From: Saccharicrinis sp963677245
GTDB lineage: Bacteria > Bacteroidota > Bacteroidia > Bacteroidales > Marinilabiliaceae
NCBI GenBank assembly: GCA_963677245.1
Contig: OY781921.1
Span: 4,030,001-4,094,000 of the forward strand
Direction of reading: 5' to 3'
DNA length: 64,000 bases
The notes beneath the pieces are model-generated. The model was not told where the DNA came from, did no database searches, and saw nothing but the letters and a program-made list of their open reading frames with translations. A program made the translations under genes and the position numbers. How positions within the stretch are numbered: position 1 is the first letter of the stretch; the number at the start of each line of letters is the position of its first letter. Below, one piece after another: positions 54,297 through 62,835 of the stretch.

Positions 54297-54355
54297 TATT
54301 TATTATGGCAGATATGTGTTTGCAAGAAAACATAGCTTGCCTATTATTTCGGGCG

Positions 54356-54363
54356 CAAAGTTA
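54356..54363 (-). promoter_or_regulatory. -7 element of carA
   Basis: The minus strand reads TAACTTTG, a perfect TAnnTTTG match, about 60 bases before the start. A TTCG sits 20 bases upstream as a possible -33. Confidence 0.5.
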
Positions 54364-54383
54364 GTAAATATTTGCAATCCTAA

Positions 54384-54449
54384 CGAATAAATTTATACTA
54401 GAAATGAATAAATATTAAATAAAAATTCACACAAATGAATAAATATGCA
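54384..54449. promoter_or_regulatory. ARG-box-like operator cluster upstream of carA
   Basis: Sites resembling the ArgR palindrome TGAATnnnnATTCA: CGAATAAATTTATA (54384-54397), TGAATAAATATTAA (54405-54418), TAAATAAAAATTCA (54416-54429) and TGAATAAATATGCA (54436-54449). The first two are spaced 21 bp centre to centre, the usual ARG-box spacing; the last two 20 bp. They lie just upstream of the carA -33 region. Similar half-sites occur in the AT-rich argH promoter. Confidence 0.5.
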
Positions 54450-54602
54450 ATTTAACTGATGCGTGATTCAAAAATGAGTTAAATTCCTAAAATGCTATTC
54501 CAAAATTTTAAAGAGGATATTGATAAAACTTGTGATTAATAAATGGCTATTGTTTGTTGTATGTACTAACTTTAATAATAACGATAACATTATCCAATTC
54601 AA

Positions 54603-55673
54603 GTGAGGTACAGTTTTTATCATAAAATCCTTTTGCTGTATATAAGTCTAATGCTTCATCACATATGCATTGGACAGCTATATACAGATAAGCCTTTCTT
54701 TGTGTCTGTGAATAGTGTAAATGGTAAGTTTCAGGTTCATACAAATAAGTTGCAAAACTTTAATGGAGTTAAACCTTATGGTATAGATGTGGAGGTTGGG
54801 AGGTGGTTGTTCTCCGAAAAGATGCAGGATAGCTATGGTATATACTCTAAGTGGGGTTTGCTTTTCAACTATACTGATTTTAATCAAGAGGAATTAGGCT
54901 ACACGCTGAACTCTATAATGTTCATTGAGCCACTTTTAAAAGCAAGAGGAAGATGGCGTGTTTCAGTAAAATTTGGAGCAGGAATAGCTTTTATGAGCAA
55001 TCCTTATAGTCAATTCAGTAATTCGAAAAATCTTACTTATAGTACAAAACTTGCATTTCCTTTAGTTGGAAGTGCTAATGTTTATATGTTTTTAAATAAA
55101 AGATTTGCTTTAAAACTAAGCGGATCTTTCAGGCATATTTCCAATGGAGGAATCAAGGAGCCTAACCTGGGAATCAATTACCCTATTTATGGCTTAGGAG
55201 TGGAATATTTGTTTCATGATTATAAAGTTCAACCATTGAATACCAAAAAGATTTATAGAGATAAAAAAAAGCGAATGGCAATACTAGTAGGATACTCGCA
55301 AAAGAGAGATACTATTTCTTCAGAAGTGCATAATATCATGAATTTAATGTTGAATAGAAGTTATCAAATGTCAAAAGCTATTGGTATTTCAATGGGTGGA
55401 TTATTAGAATTCGATCAAAATCAAGAAGAATTGATGGAGCAATTGGGTGTAGGGCTTTACTTTGGGAATGAGTTTATTATTAGTGATATACGGTTTGGTC
55501 AGCAATTGGGAGCTTATATAAAAAAACGAAGTGATGCTCCTAATTTACTTTTTCAGAATTATTATCTAAGGTATTTATATAGGAAACGTTGGGTGTTTGG
55601 AGCAGATTTAAAGGCACATGGCATCGTGGCTGATTACCTTCTGATTCAGGTAGGATTTGTGATTTCAGATTAA
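54603..55673 (+). CDS. Lipid A deacylase (PagL-like acyloxyacyl hydrolase family)
   Basis: 356 residues starting at GTG (54603), which gives a signal peptide (RYSFYHKILLLYISLMLHH). The barrel contains FRHISNGGIKEPNLGINYP (about 177-195), the PagL-type active-site motif with His and Ser, and ends in a beta-strand (LLIQVGFVISD). It should remove a 3-O acyl chain from lipid A in the outer membrane, altering surface recognition. It is longer than the classic PagL (about 150-190 residues) because of an extra barrel-like half. A terminator follows. Assignment rests on the motif. Confidence 0.75.
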   Translation: MRYSFYHKILLLYISLMLHHICIGQLYTDKPFFVSVNSVNGKFQVHTNKLQNFNGVKPYGIDVEVGRWLFSEKMQDSYGIYSKWGLLFNYTDFNQEELGYTLNSIMFIEPLLKARGRWRVSVKFGAGIAFMSNPYSQFSNSKNLTYSTKLAFPLVGSANVYMFLNKRFALKLSGSFRHISNGGIKEPNLGINYPIYGLGVEYLFHDYKVQPLNTKKIYRDKKKRMAILVGYSQKRDTISSEVHNIMNLMLNRSYQMSKAIGISMGGLLEFDQNQEELMEQLGVGLYFGNEFIISDIRFGQQLGAYIKKRSDAPNLLFQNYYLRYLYRKRWVFGADLKAHGIVADYLLIQVGFVISD

Positions 55674-55715
55674 ATAAAAAAGGCTGTCTGAATTTCCCCC
55701 ACAGACAGCCTTTTC
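55672..55715. terminator. Bidirectional terminator between deacylase and citrate synthase genes
   Basis: AGGCTGTCTG (55681-55690) and CAGACAGCCT (55702-55711) form a 10-bp stem with T-rich sequence on both sides. Confidence 0.85.
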
Positions 55716-55737
55716 ATTACCCAATCAACAAAAACAC

Positions 55738-57078
55738 TTATCTCGATTCCAAAGGAAGATAAGTAGATCGATCAATTACACACTTGTATGCCGGACGAAT
55801 AATACGACGGCTCGAGAATGTAACCTCCTCTATACGATGCGCAGCCCATCCTGCAATTCGGGCAACCGCAAATATCGGAGTGTATATTTCTTTAGGGATT
55901 TTGATACATTCGTATACAAATCCTGAATAAAAGTCAACATTAGCACAAATCACTTTTGCATTTTCTCCTTTAAACTGGTAAAATACCTCAGGAGCTAATT
56001 CTTCAATTAGTGCATATAAATTAAACTCATCCATCAAGCCTTTTTCTTCGGCTAATTCCCTTGCTTTTACTTTTAATAGAACGGCACGAGGGTCGGATAA
56101 AGTATATATGGCATGACCAATTCCGTAAATTTTTCCGGTTTGGTCAAAGGCTTCTTTATTTAAAAGCTTCGTTAGATATGCTGAAACTTCTTTTTTGTTA
56201 GTCCAGTCCTTAACGTTTTCCTTGATATTTTTCATCATATCAATCACCTTAAGGTTAGCTCCACCATGCAATCCTCCTTTAAGAGAACCTAATGCAGCAG
56301 CGATAGCAGAATAAGTATCTGTTTGAGCTGAGCTTACAACGCGAGTTGTAAATGTAGAGTTATTTCCACCTCCATGCTCTGCGTGAATCACTAAAGATAA
56401 GTCTAATAAATCAGCCTCTAATTTTGTGTAATCTTTTCCCTTTAACATGTAAAGGAAGTTTTCTGCTAAACTCAAATCTTTCTGAGGGTGACGTATAATT
56501 AAAGATTTACGCTGGAAAGAGTGACGCATACCATAATAAGCATAGGCTACAATTACCGGGAATTTAGCAATTAAGCTTACGGCTTGCTTCATTAAATTTA
56601 CATGACTAAAATCTTCCGCATCCTCATCTGCCGCATATAAACCTAAAACAGAACGAGCCAGCATGTTCATCACATCACGACCTCGCAATGATAAAATCAT
56701 GTTTTTTGAGAAAAACGGAGGTAGCTCACTTTGTTCTGCTAAATACTCTGTAAAATCAGTCAGCTCATCTTTATTCGGAAGATTTCCGGTTAATAAAAGG
56801 TAGGCTGTTTCTTCAAAACCATGTCGATTATCGGAAAGAAATCCATTAGCTAGGTCCTTTAATTCGACACCACGATAGTAAAGCTCACCTTCACGAGGGA
56901 TTAGTTTACCATCCTTGTTATCGTATCCAACGACATTACCAATATGGGTTAAGCCAACCAATACACCTGAGAAATCGGCATTTCTTAACCCCCTTTTAAC
57001 CCCATATTGGTCAAAAAGTGATTTTTCGATTTCGCAAGATTGTACGGCTTTCTTAGCCAGATTTTCCAATAATAACAT
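55738..57078 (-). CDS. gltA: Citrate synthase
   Basis: 446 residues. It condenses acetyl-CoA and oxaloacetate. Catalytic blocks VIHAEHGGGNNSTFTTRV, GSLKGGLHGGAN (catalytic His), YGIGHAIYTLSDPRA and ICANVDFYSGFVYE (catalytic Asp) are intact. It begins 16 bases after argH and has no promoter or terminator between, so the two are co-transcribed. Citrate leads to 2-oxoglutarate and glutamate, the precursor of the arginine and proline genes upstream. Confidence 0.96.
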   Translation of the reverse strand: MLLLENLAKKAVQSCEIEKSLFDQYGVKRGLRNADFSGVLVGLTHIGNVVGYDNKDGKLIPREGELYYRGVELKDLANGFLSDNRHGFEETAYLLLTGNLPNKDELTDFTEYLAEQSELPPFFSKNMILSLRGRDVMNMLARSVLGLYAADEDAEDFSHVNLMKQAVSLIAKFPVIVAYAYYGMRHSFQRKSLIIRHPQKDLSLAENFLYMLKGKDYTKLEADLLDLSLVIHAEHGGGNNSTFTTRVVSSAQTDTYSAIAAALGSLKGGLHGGANLKVIDMMKNIKENVKDWTNKKEVSAYLTKLLNKEAFDQTGKIYGIGHAIYTLSDPRAVLLKVKARELAEEKGLMDEFNLYALIEELAPEVFYQFKGENAKVICANVDFYSGFVYECIKIPKEIYTPIFAVARIAGWAAHRIEEVTFSSRRIIRPAYKCVIDRSTYLPLESR

Positions 57079-57094
57079 ACGCTTTTCTCTCTAT

Positions 57095-58429
57095 TTATTT
57101 TTTGTTTAATGAATCAATTGCCTTTTTAACTTTTTCAAAATCGAAAGAGTTAATCAGGTTTTCCATTTTGTTTTTCACCTGAGGGTTACATAAGTTTCCT
57201 ATAGTACCTTCATGTGAATGGTTAACATTTATTTCCGGTTCAAACTTTCCTTCTTCAATCTGTGCTCCAACTTGCTTGTAGGCATCTCTAAACGGAACGC
57301 CTTGCAAGACCAATTTGTTAACCTCCTCAACACTAAATGCATATTTATACATTTCGTTATTGAGTACATCTTTTTTTATCGAGATATTATTTACCGCAAA
57401 TGTGGCTAAATCCAAACAGCTTATCAGTTCATCGAAAGCCGGTAAAAAATTCTCTTTAATGAGTTGTAAATCTCTGAAATACCCTGAAGGTAGATTTCCG
57501 GTAATCATTCCAATGGTTTCCGGCAGAGCCTGTATCTGATTACATTTTGCTCTAATCAACTCAAAAACGTCAGGATTTTTTTTGTGGGGCATTATACTTG
57601 AACCGGTAGTTAATTCTCCCGGCAAAGTTAAAAACCCAAAATTCTGACTCATATATAAACAAGCATCCATGGCAAATTTGCCAACAGTATATGCAACTGA
57701 ACTTAATGCCATGGCGACATTTTTCTCTGTCTTACCTCTTCCCATCTGAGCATAAACAACATTGTAATTCATGTTGTCGAACCCAAGTAAGTCAGTTGTT
57801 AGCTGACGGTTTAAAGGGAAACTACTACCGTATCCGGCTGCAGCACCCAAGGGGTTTTGGTTGGCTATTTTCCAGGCTGCTTTTAGCATATGCATATCAT
57901 CTGTTAAACTTTCAGCGTATGCGCCAAACCACAATCCAAATGACGATGGCATGGCTACCTGTAAATGTGTATAGCCAGGTATTAAATAATCCTTATAAGC
58001 TTCGCTTTGTTTTTGAAGCGCATTAAAAAATTCATTGACAGCTTCAACGACTTCTTCAATTTTACTTCTAATGAAGAGTTTCAAATCCAATAATACCTGA
58101 TCGTTTCTGGATCGTCCACTATGCACTTTTTTTCCAACATCCCCAAGACGCTCTGTTAACATCATTTCTACCTGAGAATGTACATCCTCAACGCCATCCT
58201 GTATTTTAAAGTTTCCTTTAACAGCTTCGCTGTAAATGTTTTTAAGCTCTTCTAACAACTGCTTAAGTTCAGCATTTTCTAGTAAGCCAACACTTTCCAG
58301 CATGGTTATATGAGCCATCGTTCCCAAAACATCAAAGGGAGCAAGGTATAAATCCATTTCCCGATCTTTACCAACCGTAAAGCTCTCTACCTTGTCATTT
58401 ACTTTTATTCCTTTATCCCAAAGTTTCAT
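57095..58429 (-). CDS. argH: Argininosuccinate lyase
   Basis: 444 residues from the Met at 58429 (MKLWDKGIKVND); the longer reading from 58453 adds eight residues of unlikely sequence. The fumarase superfamily signature GSSIMPHKKNPD, with HSGRSRNDQVLLDLKLF and GYTHLQVAMPSS, identifies the lyase that releases arginine and fumarate. It has its own consensus promoter 120 bases upstream, after a 203-base gap from argE. Confidence 0.96.
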   Translation of the reverse strand: MKLWDKGIKVNDKVESFTVGKDREMDLYLAPFDVLGTMAHITMLESVGLLENAELKQLLEELKNIYSEAVKGNFKIQDGVEDVHSQVEMMLTERLGDVGKKVHSGRSRNDQVLLDLKLFIRSKIEEVVEAVNEFFNALQKQSEAYKDYLIPGYTHLQVAMPSSFGLWFGAYAESLTDDMHMLKAAWKIANQNPLGAAAGYGSSFPLNRQLTTDLLGFDNMNYNVVYAQMGRGKTEKNVAMALSSVAYTVGKFAMDACLYMSQNFGFLTLPGELTTGSSIMPHKKNPDVFELIRAKCNQIQALPETIGMITGNLPSGYFRDLQLIKENFLPAFDELISCLDLATFAVNNISIKKDVLNNEMYKYAFSVEEVNKLVLQGVPFRDAYKQVGAQIEEGKFEPEINVNHSHEGTIGNLCNPQVKNKMENLINSFDFEKVKKAIDSLNKK

Positions 58430-58553
58430 AATGATTCCACTGAAAACTTCCACTTAATAAAAAGCGGTTGTTTTTGTAATGATGTTTTGCCCCAAAAATA
58501 AGGTGGTGATTATGATCTGTTAACTGCGTTATCCCTCAACTTATAATTGACGC

Positions 58554-58585
58554 AAATATAAATTAATAAACTTATAAATTCAAAT
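58554..58585 (-). promoter_or_regulatory. Promoter of argH-gltA
   Basis: On the minus strand TTTG (58582-58585), 20 bases, then TATATTTG (58554-58561): both elements are perfect for a Bacteroidota promoter. The leader to argH is about 118 bases. Confidence 0.7.
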
Positions 58586-58603
58586 TAACTATACGAATTT
58601 ATG

Positions 58604-58615
58604 ACATTTGTCACA
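58604..58615. promoter_or_regulatory. Inverted repeat upstream of the argH promoter
   Basis: TGACATTTGTCA, two TGACA half-sites around TT, about 19 bases upstream of the -33 element. A possible regulator site; no protein can be assigned. Confidence 0.35.
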
Positions 58616-58632
58616 TTTTTTAACTTTTAACT

Positions 58633-59703
58633 CTAATTCTGTAATTTTAAGCCATTTAGAAGATTATAATAAATCTTAATACCTTCTTCAATTTCTGTAA
58701 GTTTGATATATTCATCAGCCGTATGTGAACGTGCAGAATCGCCAGGCCCCATTTTTAGCGTTGTAAAACTCATTAAAGCCTGATCACTAGTAGTTGGAGA
58801 GCCATAATAACTCCTATTCATTTCCAATCCTTTTTTGACAACAGGGTGATCCAACGAAATGTGCGAGCTATTTAAGCGAACACTTCTGGGCGTAACTAGG
58901 CATTTTACTTTCTTCTGAATAATATCTACCACCTGCTGATTTGTATATTTTTCATTTACTCTTACATCAACAACAAACTTACAGGAATCCGGTACAACAT
59001 TGTGCTGAGAGCCTGCCTCAATTTGGGTTACCGACATTTTTACCGGACCAAATAATTCAGACACATCAGGAAATTCATACGTTTTAAACCATTCAATATC
59101 CTGTAGTGCTTCATAAATGGCATTTACTCCTTCGTTTCGTGCTGCATGACCGGCTTTTCCTTTGGCTTCGCAATCCAGAACCAATAAACCCTTTTCGGCA
59201 ACAGCCATTTGCATTTGAGTTGGTTCTCCAACAATGCCCAGTTCAATAGAGCCTAAATCGCTTAGAATGGCAGCAACTCCATTAGTTCCGGAAATCTCCT
59301 CCTCAGCTGTGGCTGCAAAAACTAAATTGTATGCTTGCTCTTTTTCTGATAACAACAAAAAAGTAGCTAGTAAAGAAACGAGTGGCCCTCCGGCATCATT
59401 ACTTCCAAGTCCGTAAAGAGTATCGCCTTCAAGAGTTGCATCAAAAGGATTGTAAGTCCATTTAGAGGAAGGTTTTACTGTGTCGATATGAGAATTCAAT
59501 AAGATGACAGGTTTATTCTTATCTTTTTTTCCAGACCAGACCCATACATTATTTCCTTTACGGTTAACCTGAAGGCCTTTGTCTTTTAAAAAAGATTCCA
59601 TTAAATCAGCAGCCTTATCTTCCTGGCGACTTAAAGATTCAATAGAGATTAATTGTTTTAGCAGTTCAATAGCTTGATCTGCATAGGTTTGAAAATTGTC
59701 CAT
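58633..59703 (-). CDS. argE: Acetyl/succinyl-ornithine (or -citrulline) deacylase, M20 family
   Basis: 356 residues. Zinc-peptidase M20 motifs: NSHIDT (metal His), GSNDAGGP (bridging Asp), ATAEEEISG (catalytic Glu plus metal Glu), GEPTQMQM and the C-terminal metal His in ARSHTADEYI. The short form is typical of the Bacteroidota arginine cluster, where it removes the acyl group after carbamoylation. Given the succinyl-type ArgF' upstream, N-succinylcitrulline is its likely substrate. It overlaps argB by one base (TAATG). Confidence 0.9.
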   Translation of the reverse strand: MDNFQTYADQAIELLKQLISIESLSRQEDKAADLMESFLKDKGLQVNRKGNNVWVWSGKKDKNKPVILLNSHIDTVKPSSKWTYNPFDATLEGDTLYGLGSNDAGGPLVSLLATFLLLSEKEQAYNLVFAATAEEEISGTNGVAAILSDLGSIELGIVGEPTQMQMAVAEKGLLVLDCEAKGKAGHAARNEGVNAIYEALQDIEWFKTYEFPDVSELFGPVKMSVTQIEAGSQHNVVPDSCKFVVDVRVNEKYTNQQVVDIIQKKVKCLVTPRSVRLNSSHISLDHPVVKKGLEMNRSYYGSPTTSDQALMSFTTLKMGPGDSARSHTADEYIKLTEIEEGIKIYYNLLNGLKLQN

Positions 59704-60482
59704 TATACATTAGTTAATAGTGTTCCGCTATTCAAACCTCCCTTTAATCCTTGTGTGTTGGTAATGTTAACTTTGCTTACTCCTTTTTGCAGAGCATCAA
59801 AGCCGTTATCCAATTTAGGAATCATACCTTCTGCAATTATACCGCTTTTTTGATATTCTTTAAAAAGCTTATGCGATAATTCTTTAATAACCGCATTGTC
59901 ATCGTCCGGATTACTCAATACACCTTTCTTTTCAAAACAATATACCAGGTTAACCTTGAAATGTTTAGCCAGTTCGCCAGCTAATGCAGAAGCCATCGTA
60001 TCGGCATTGGTGTTAAGCATATTACCTTTCCCATCGTGAGTAAGTGGTGCAACAACAGGAACTACTTTCTTACTTAACAATTCCTTTAGTTCCTCGACCT
60101 GAACAGACTCAACATCACCAACAAAACCATAATCAATTTCTTTAACAGGACGTTTTATTGCTTTTATAAGATTTAAATCAGCTCCTGTTAAACCAATAGC
60201 ATTAGCTCCTTTGGCTTGTAAAGAAGCTACAATGGTTTTATTCACCAATCCTCCATACACCATCGTAACTACTTTTAGTGTTTCGATGTCAGTAATTCTT
60301 CTGCCATCTACCATTTGGGTTTCGATACCTAGTTGCTCTGCCACTTTGGTTGCAGATCTTCCTCCTCCATGAACCAACACTTTTAATCCAGGCAAGGCAA
60401 CAAAATCATTTAATAATTCCTCAAGAGATTCAGGTGTTTCAACTACTTTACCGCCTACTTTAACTATGGTGATTTCTTGCAT
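59703..60482 (-). CDS. argB: N-acetyl/succinyl-glutamate kinase
   Basis: 259 residues of the amino-acid-kinase fold. KVGGKVVETPESL (phosphate-binding Lys), LVHGGGRSATKVA, LNTNADTMASALAGEL and the lysine of the GMIPKLDNGF motif are conserved. It phosphorylates the acylated glutamate, step two of the pathway. It lies 37 bases after argF' and its stop overlaps argE. Confidence 0.95.
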   Translation of the reverse strand: MQEITIVKVGGKVVETPESLEELLNDFVALPGLKVLVHGGGRSATKVAEQLGIETQMVDGRRITDIETLKVVTMVYGGLVNKTIVASLQAKGANAIGLTGADLNLIKAIKRPVKEIDYGFVGDVESVQVEELKELLSKKVVPVVAPLTHDGKGNMLNTNADTMASALAGELAKHFKVNLVYCFEKKGVLSNPDDDNAVIKELSHKLFKEYQKSGIIAEGMIPKLDNGFDALQKGVSKVNITNTQGLKGGLNSGTLLTNV

Positions 60483-60519
60483 CCTATTACTAATCGCTTA
60501 AATATATTATGAACAATGA

Positions 60520-61473
60520 TTACTGGTTTAGATTTTCCAGCATCCTTTTAATAACCGTTTGTGCAGAAACTACTCTGTTAGCAGCTTCTTGCACCACTAA
60601 AGAGTTTTCACTTTCAATAACTCCATCAGTTACAATCATATTTCTTCGAACCGGCAAACAGTGCATAAATTTAGCATTGTTGGTTAATGCCATTTTTTCT
60701 TCATTTACCGTCCAGTCCATATCCTGATTTAAAACCTGACCATATTCGCTAAAGGAAGACCAGTTTTTGGCATAGATAAAATCAGCTCCTTCAAAAGCTT
60801 TGCGCTGATCGTATTCTACCTCAACTCCTTCAGTAAATTCATCTGACAATTCGTATCCTTTAGGATGTGTAATAACAAAATCAACATCCGCTTCTTTCAT
60901 CCATTCAGTAAAAGAATTAGCCACAGCTTGAGGCAACGCTCTTGGATGCGGAGCCCATGTTAAAACAACTTTTGGACGTTCTTTTTGCTTGTGTTCTTCT
61001 ATTGTAATCAAATCAGCAAACGCTTGTAATGGGTGACGTGTTGCAGATTCCAGACTAATTACAGGAACGCCTGAATACTCAATAAATTGATTCAATACTT
61101 TTTCGTTGTAATCGTCTTCTTTATTTTCAAAAGTTGCAAATGAACGTACCCCAATTAAATCGCAATATTGACCAATTACAGGCACTGCTTCTTTAATGTG
61201 TTCCGGCTTGTCGCTGTCCATTACAACACCCATTTCTGTTTCTAGCTTCCATCCGTCTTTGTTGATATCCAGCACCATTACATTCATACCCATATTCATG
61301 GCTGCCTTTTGCGTGCTTAAACGTGTACGTAAACTAGAGTTGAAAAATACCAATATGATGGTTTTGTTTTTTCCTAATTCCTGAAATGCATAAGGATTCT
61401 TTTTAACTTCAAAAGCATCTTTTAAAGCTTGTTTTAAATCCCCTATATCGTCAACTTTTAAATATCTTTTCAT
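60520..61473 (-). CDS. argF': N-succinylornithine carbamoyltransferase
   Basis: 317 residues. The carbamoyl-phosphate loop is FFNSSLRTRLS (43-53, where ordinary OTCases have STRT), followed by TRHPLQAFAD and FMHCLPVRRN. Residue 90 is proline (DKPEHIKEA). In the published B. fragilis enzyme Pro90 selects N-succinylornithine, while Glu at the matching position selects N-acetylornithine, so succinylated intermediates are likely here. It follows proA after an 82-base gap with a hairpin. Confidence 0.95.
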   Translation of the reverse strand: MKRYLKVDDIGDLKQALKDAFEVKKNPYAFQELGKNKTIILVFFNSSLRTRLSTQKAAMNMGMNVMVLDINKDGWKLETEMGVVMDSDKPEHIKEAVPVIGQYCDLIGVRSFATFENKEDDYNEKVLNQFIEYSGVPVISLESATRHPLQAFADLITIEEHKQKERPKVVLTWAPHPRALPQAVANSFTEWMKEADVDFVITHPKGYELSDEFTEGVEVEYDQRKAFEGADFIYAKNWSSFSEYGQVLNQDMDWTVNEEKMALTNNAKFMHCLPVRRNMIVTDGVIESENSLVVQEAANRVVSAQTVIKRMLENLNQ

Positions 61474-61504
61474 TTTATAATAGTATTAAGATAAAAGTAT
61501 AATG

Positions 61505-61544
61505 ACAAAAGAACACTGCCTCGAAGCATTGGGAGTTCTTTTGT
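61505..61544 (-). terminator. Hairpin between proA and argF'
   Basis: ACAAAAGAAC (61505-61514) and GTTCTTTTGT (61535-61544) form a perfect 10-bp stem, 12 bases past the proA stop. On the minus strand no long T-run follows directly, so partial termination or RNA processing is as likely as full stop. Confidence 0.5.
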
Positions 61545-61555
61545 TTAAGTTTTAT

Positions 61556-62806
61556 TTATGCTGGTCTTGTGTGACCATTTCCTTTAACAAGCCATTTATA
61601 ACTTGTAAGTTCTCTTAAAGCCATTGGACCTCTTGCATGAAGCTTTTGAGTACTGATACCAATTTCTGCTCCGAGACCAAATTGTGCACCATCTGTATAA
61701 GCTGTAGAGGCATTGGCATAAACAGCAGCAGCATCTACTTCGTTAAAGAAACGGGCTATATTTTCAGCATCCTCAGCAATAATAGCTTCGGAATGTTTGG
61801 AACTAAACTTATAGATATGATCCAATGCTTCATCAATACTGGCTACTGTTTTGATTGACATTTTATGAGATAAAAATTCAGTACCAAAAGATTCTTCAGT
61901 TGCTTTGTTTAATAATTCAGCCGGATATTTCCCTTCCAGTATTTGATAGGATTTTTCATCAGCAAAAATCTCAACATTAAAATCCTTCATACCATCAACA
62001 ATTTTAGGCAGATTATTTAGATTATCCTGATGAAGAATCATGCAGTCTAATGCATTACAGACACTTACTCTACGTGTTTTTGCATTTACTACTACATCAG
62101 CAGCTTTTTTTATGTCAGCAGAAGCATCAACATAAGTATGTACGATCCCTGCGCCTGTTTCAATTACCGGTATGTTGGCATTTTCGCGAACTGAATTAAT
62201 CAAGTTTTGTGAACCCCTTGGAATTAAGATGTCAACATAACCAATCGCATTCATTAGCTCTGTTGCAGCTGATCGGTCGGGTGGTAAAAGCTGTAATAAT
62301 TCTGGGTTGAAACCTTCCTCTTTTAATACTTCATGAATTAAAGAAACAATGGCTTTATTTGAATAGGCTGCATCGCTACCTCCTTTTAAAACGCAAGCAT
62401 TACCAGACTGCAAGCAAAGAGAAAAAACGTCAAAAGTTACGTTTGGACGCGCTTCATAAATTACGCCAATAACCCCTAGTGCAACTCTGACTTTTTGAAG
62501 TTCCAAACCATTGTCCAATGTTTTTTCTTCCAAAACTTCTCCAACTGGATTTGGCAGTTTAGCTACATTTCTAATATCAGATGCAATACCTTCAATTCGC
62601 TCTTTAGTAAGTTTCAAGCGATCGTATTTGGGATCATTCATATCCATACGATCCAAATCCTGTTGGTTTGCATCCAACAATTCCGGAATTTTACTTTCAG
62701 CTACGTCTGCCAGTTTGTTAAGCAGCTTTATAATATCCGCTTTACCAACTTTAGATAAGCTGCGAGCGGCTTCTTTAACTTTTTCGAACTGAGGTAAACA
62801 CTGCAT
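61556..62806 (-). CDS. proA: Gamma-glutamyl phosphate reductase
   Basis: 416 residues. It reduces gamma-glutamyl phosphate to the semialdehyde with NADPH. The aldehyde-dehydrogenase-like catalytic Cys is in VCNALDCMIL, preceded by KTRRVSVCNA; PLGVIGVIYEARPNVT-type text (here VALGVIGVIYEARPNVTFD) and ARGPMALRELTSYKW at the C-terminus are diagnostic. It starts 29 bases after proB. Confidence 0.96.
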   Translation of the reverse strand: MQCLPQFEKVKEAARSLSKVGKADIIKLLNKLADVAESKIPELLDANQQDLDRMDMNDPKYDRLKLTKERIEGIASDIRNVAKLPNPVGEVLEEKTLDNGLELQKVRVALGVIGVIYEARPNVTFDVFSLCLQSGNACVLKGGSDAAYSNKAIVSLIHEVLKEEGFNPELLQLLPPDRSAATELMNAIGYVDILIPRGSQNLINSVRENANIPVIETGAGIVHTYVDASADIKKAADVVVNAKTRRVSVCNALDCMILHQDNLNNLPKIVDGMKDFNVEIFADEKSYQILEGKYPAELLNKATEESFGTEFLSHKMSIKTVASIDEALDHIYKFSSKHSEAIIAEDAENIARFFNEVDAAAVYANASTAYTDGAQFGLGAEIGISTQKLHARGPMALRELTSYKWLVKGNGHTRPA

Positions 62807-62835
62807 GTTATTTGATTTTCTTTTGATTTTTAATT

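Larger units (their letters stand above)
54297..54602. other. Divergent intergenic region between carA and the lipid A deacylase gene
   Basis: Besides the carA promoter and ARG-box-like sites, nothing further is clear. TAACTTTA (54567-54574) may be the -7 of the deacylase gene, one mismatch from consensus. Confidence 0.5.

Noticed and set aside
58570..58603. ARG boxes at the argH promoter
   Set aside because: Only half-sites (AATTCA, CGAAT) are present; the other halves do not match, and the DNA is very AT-rich.
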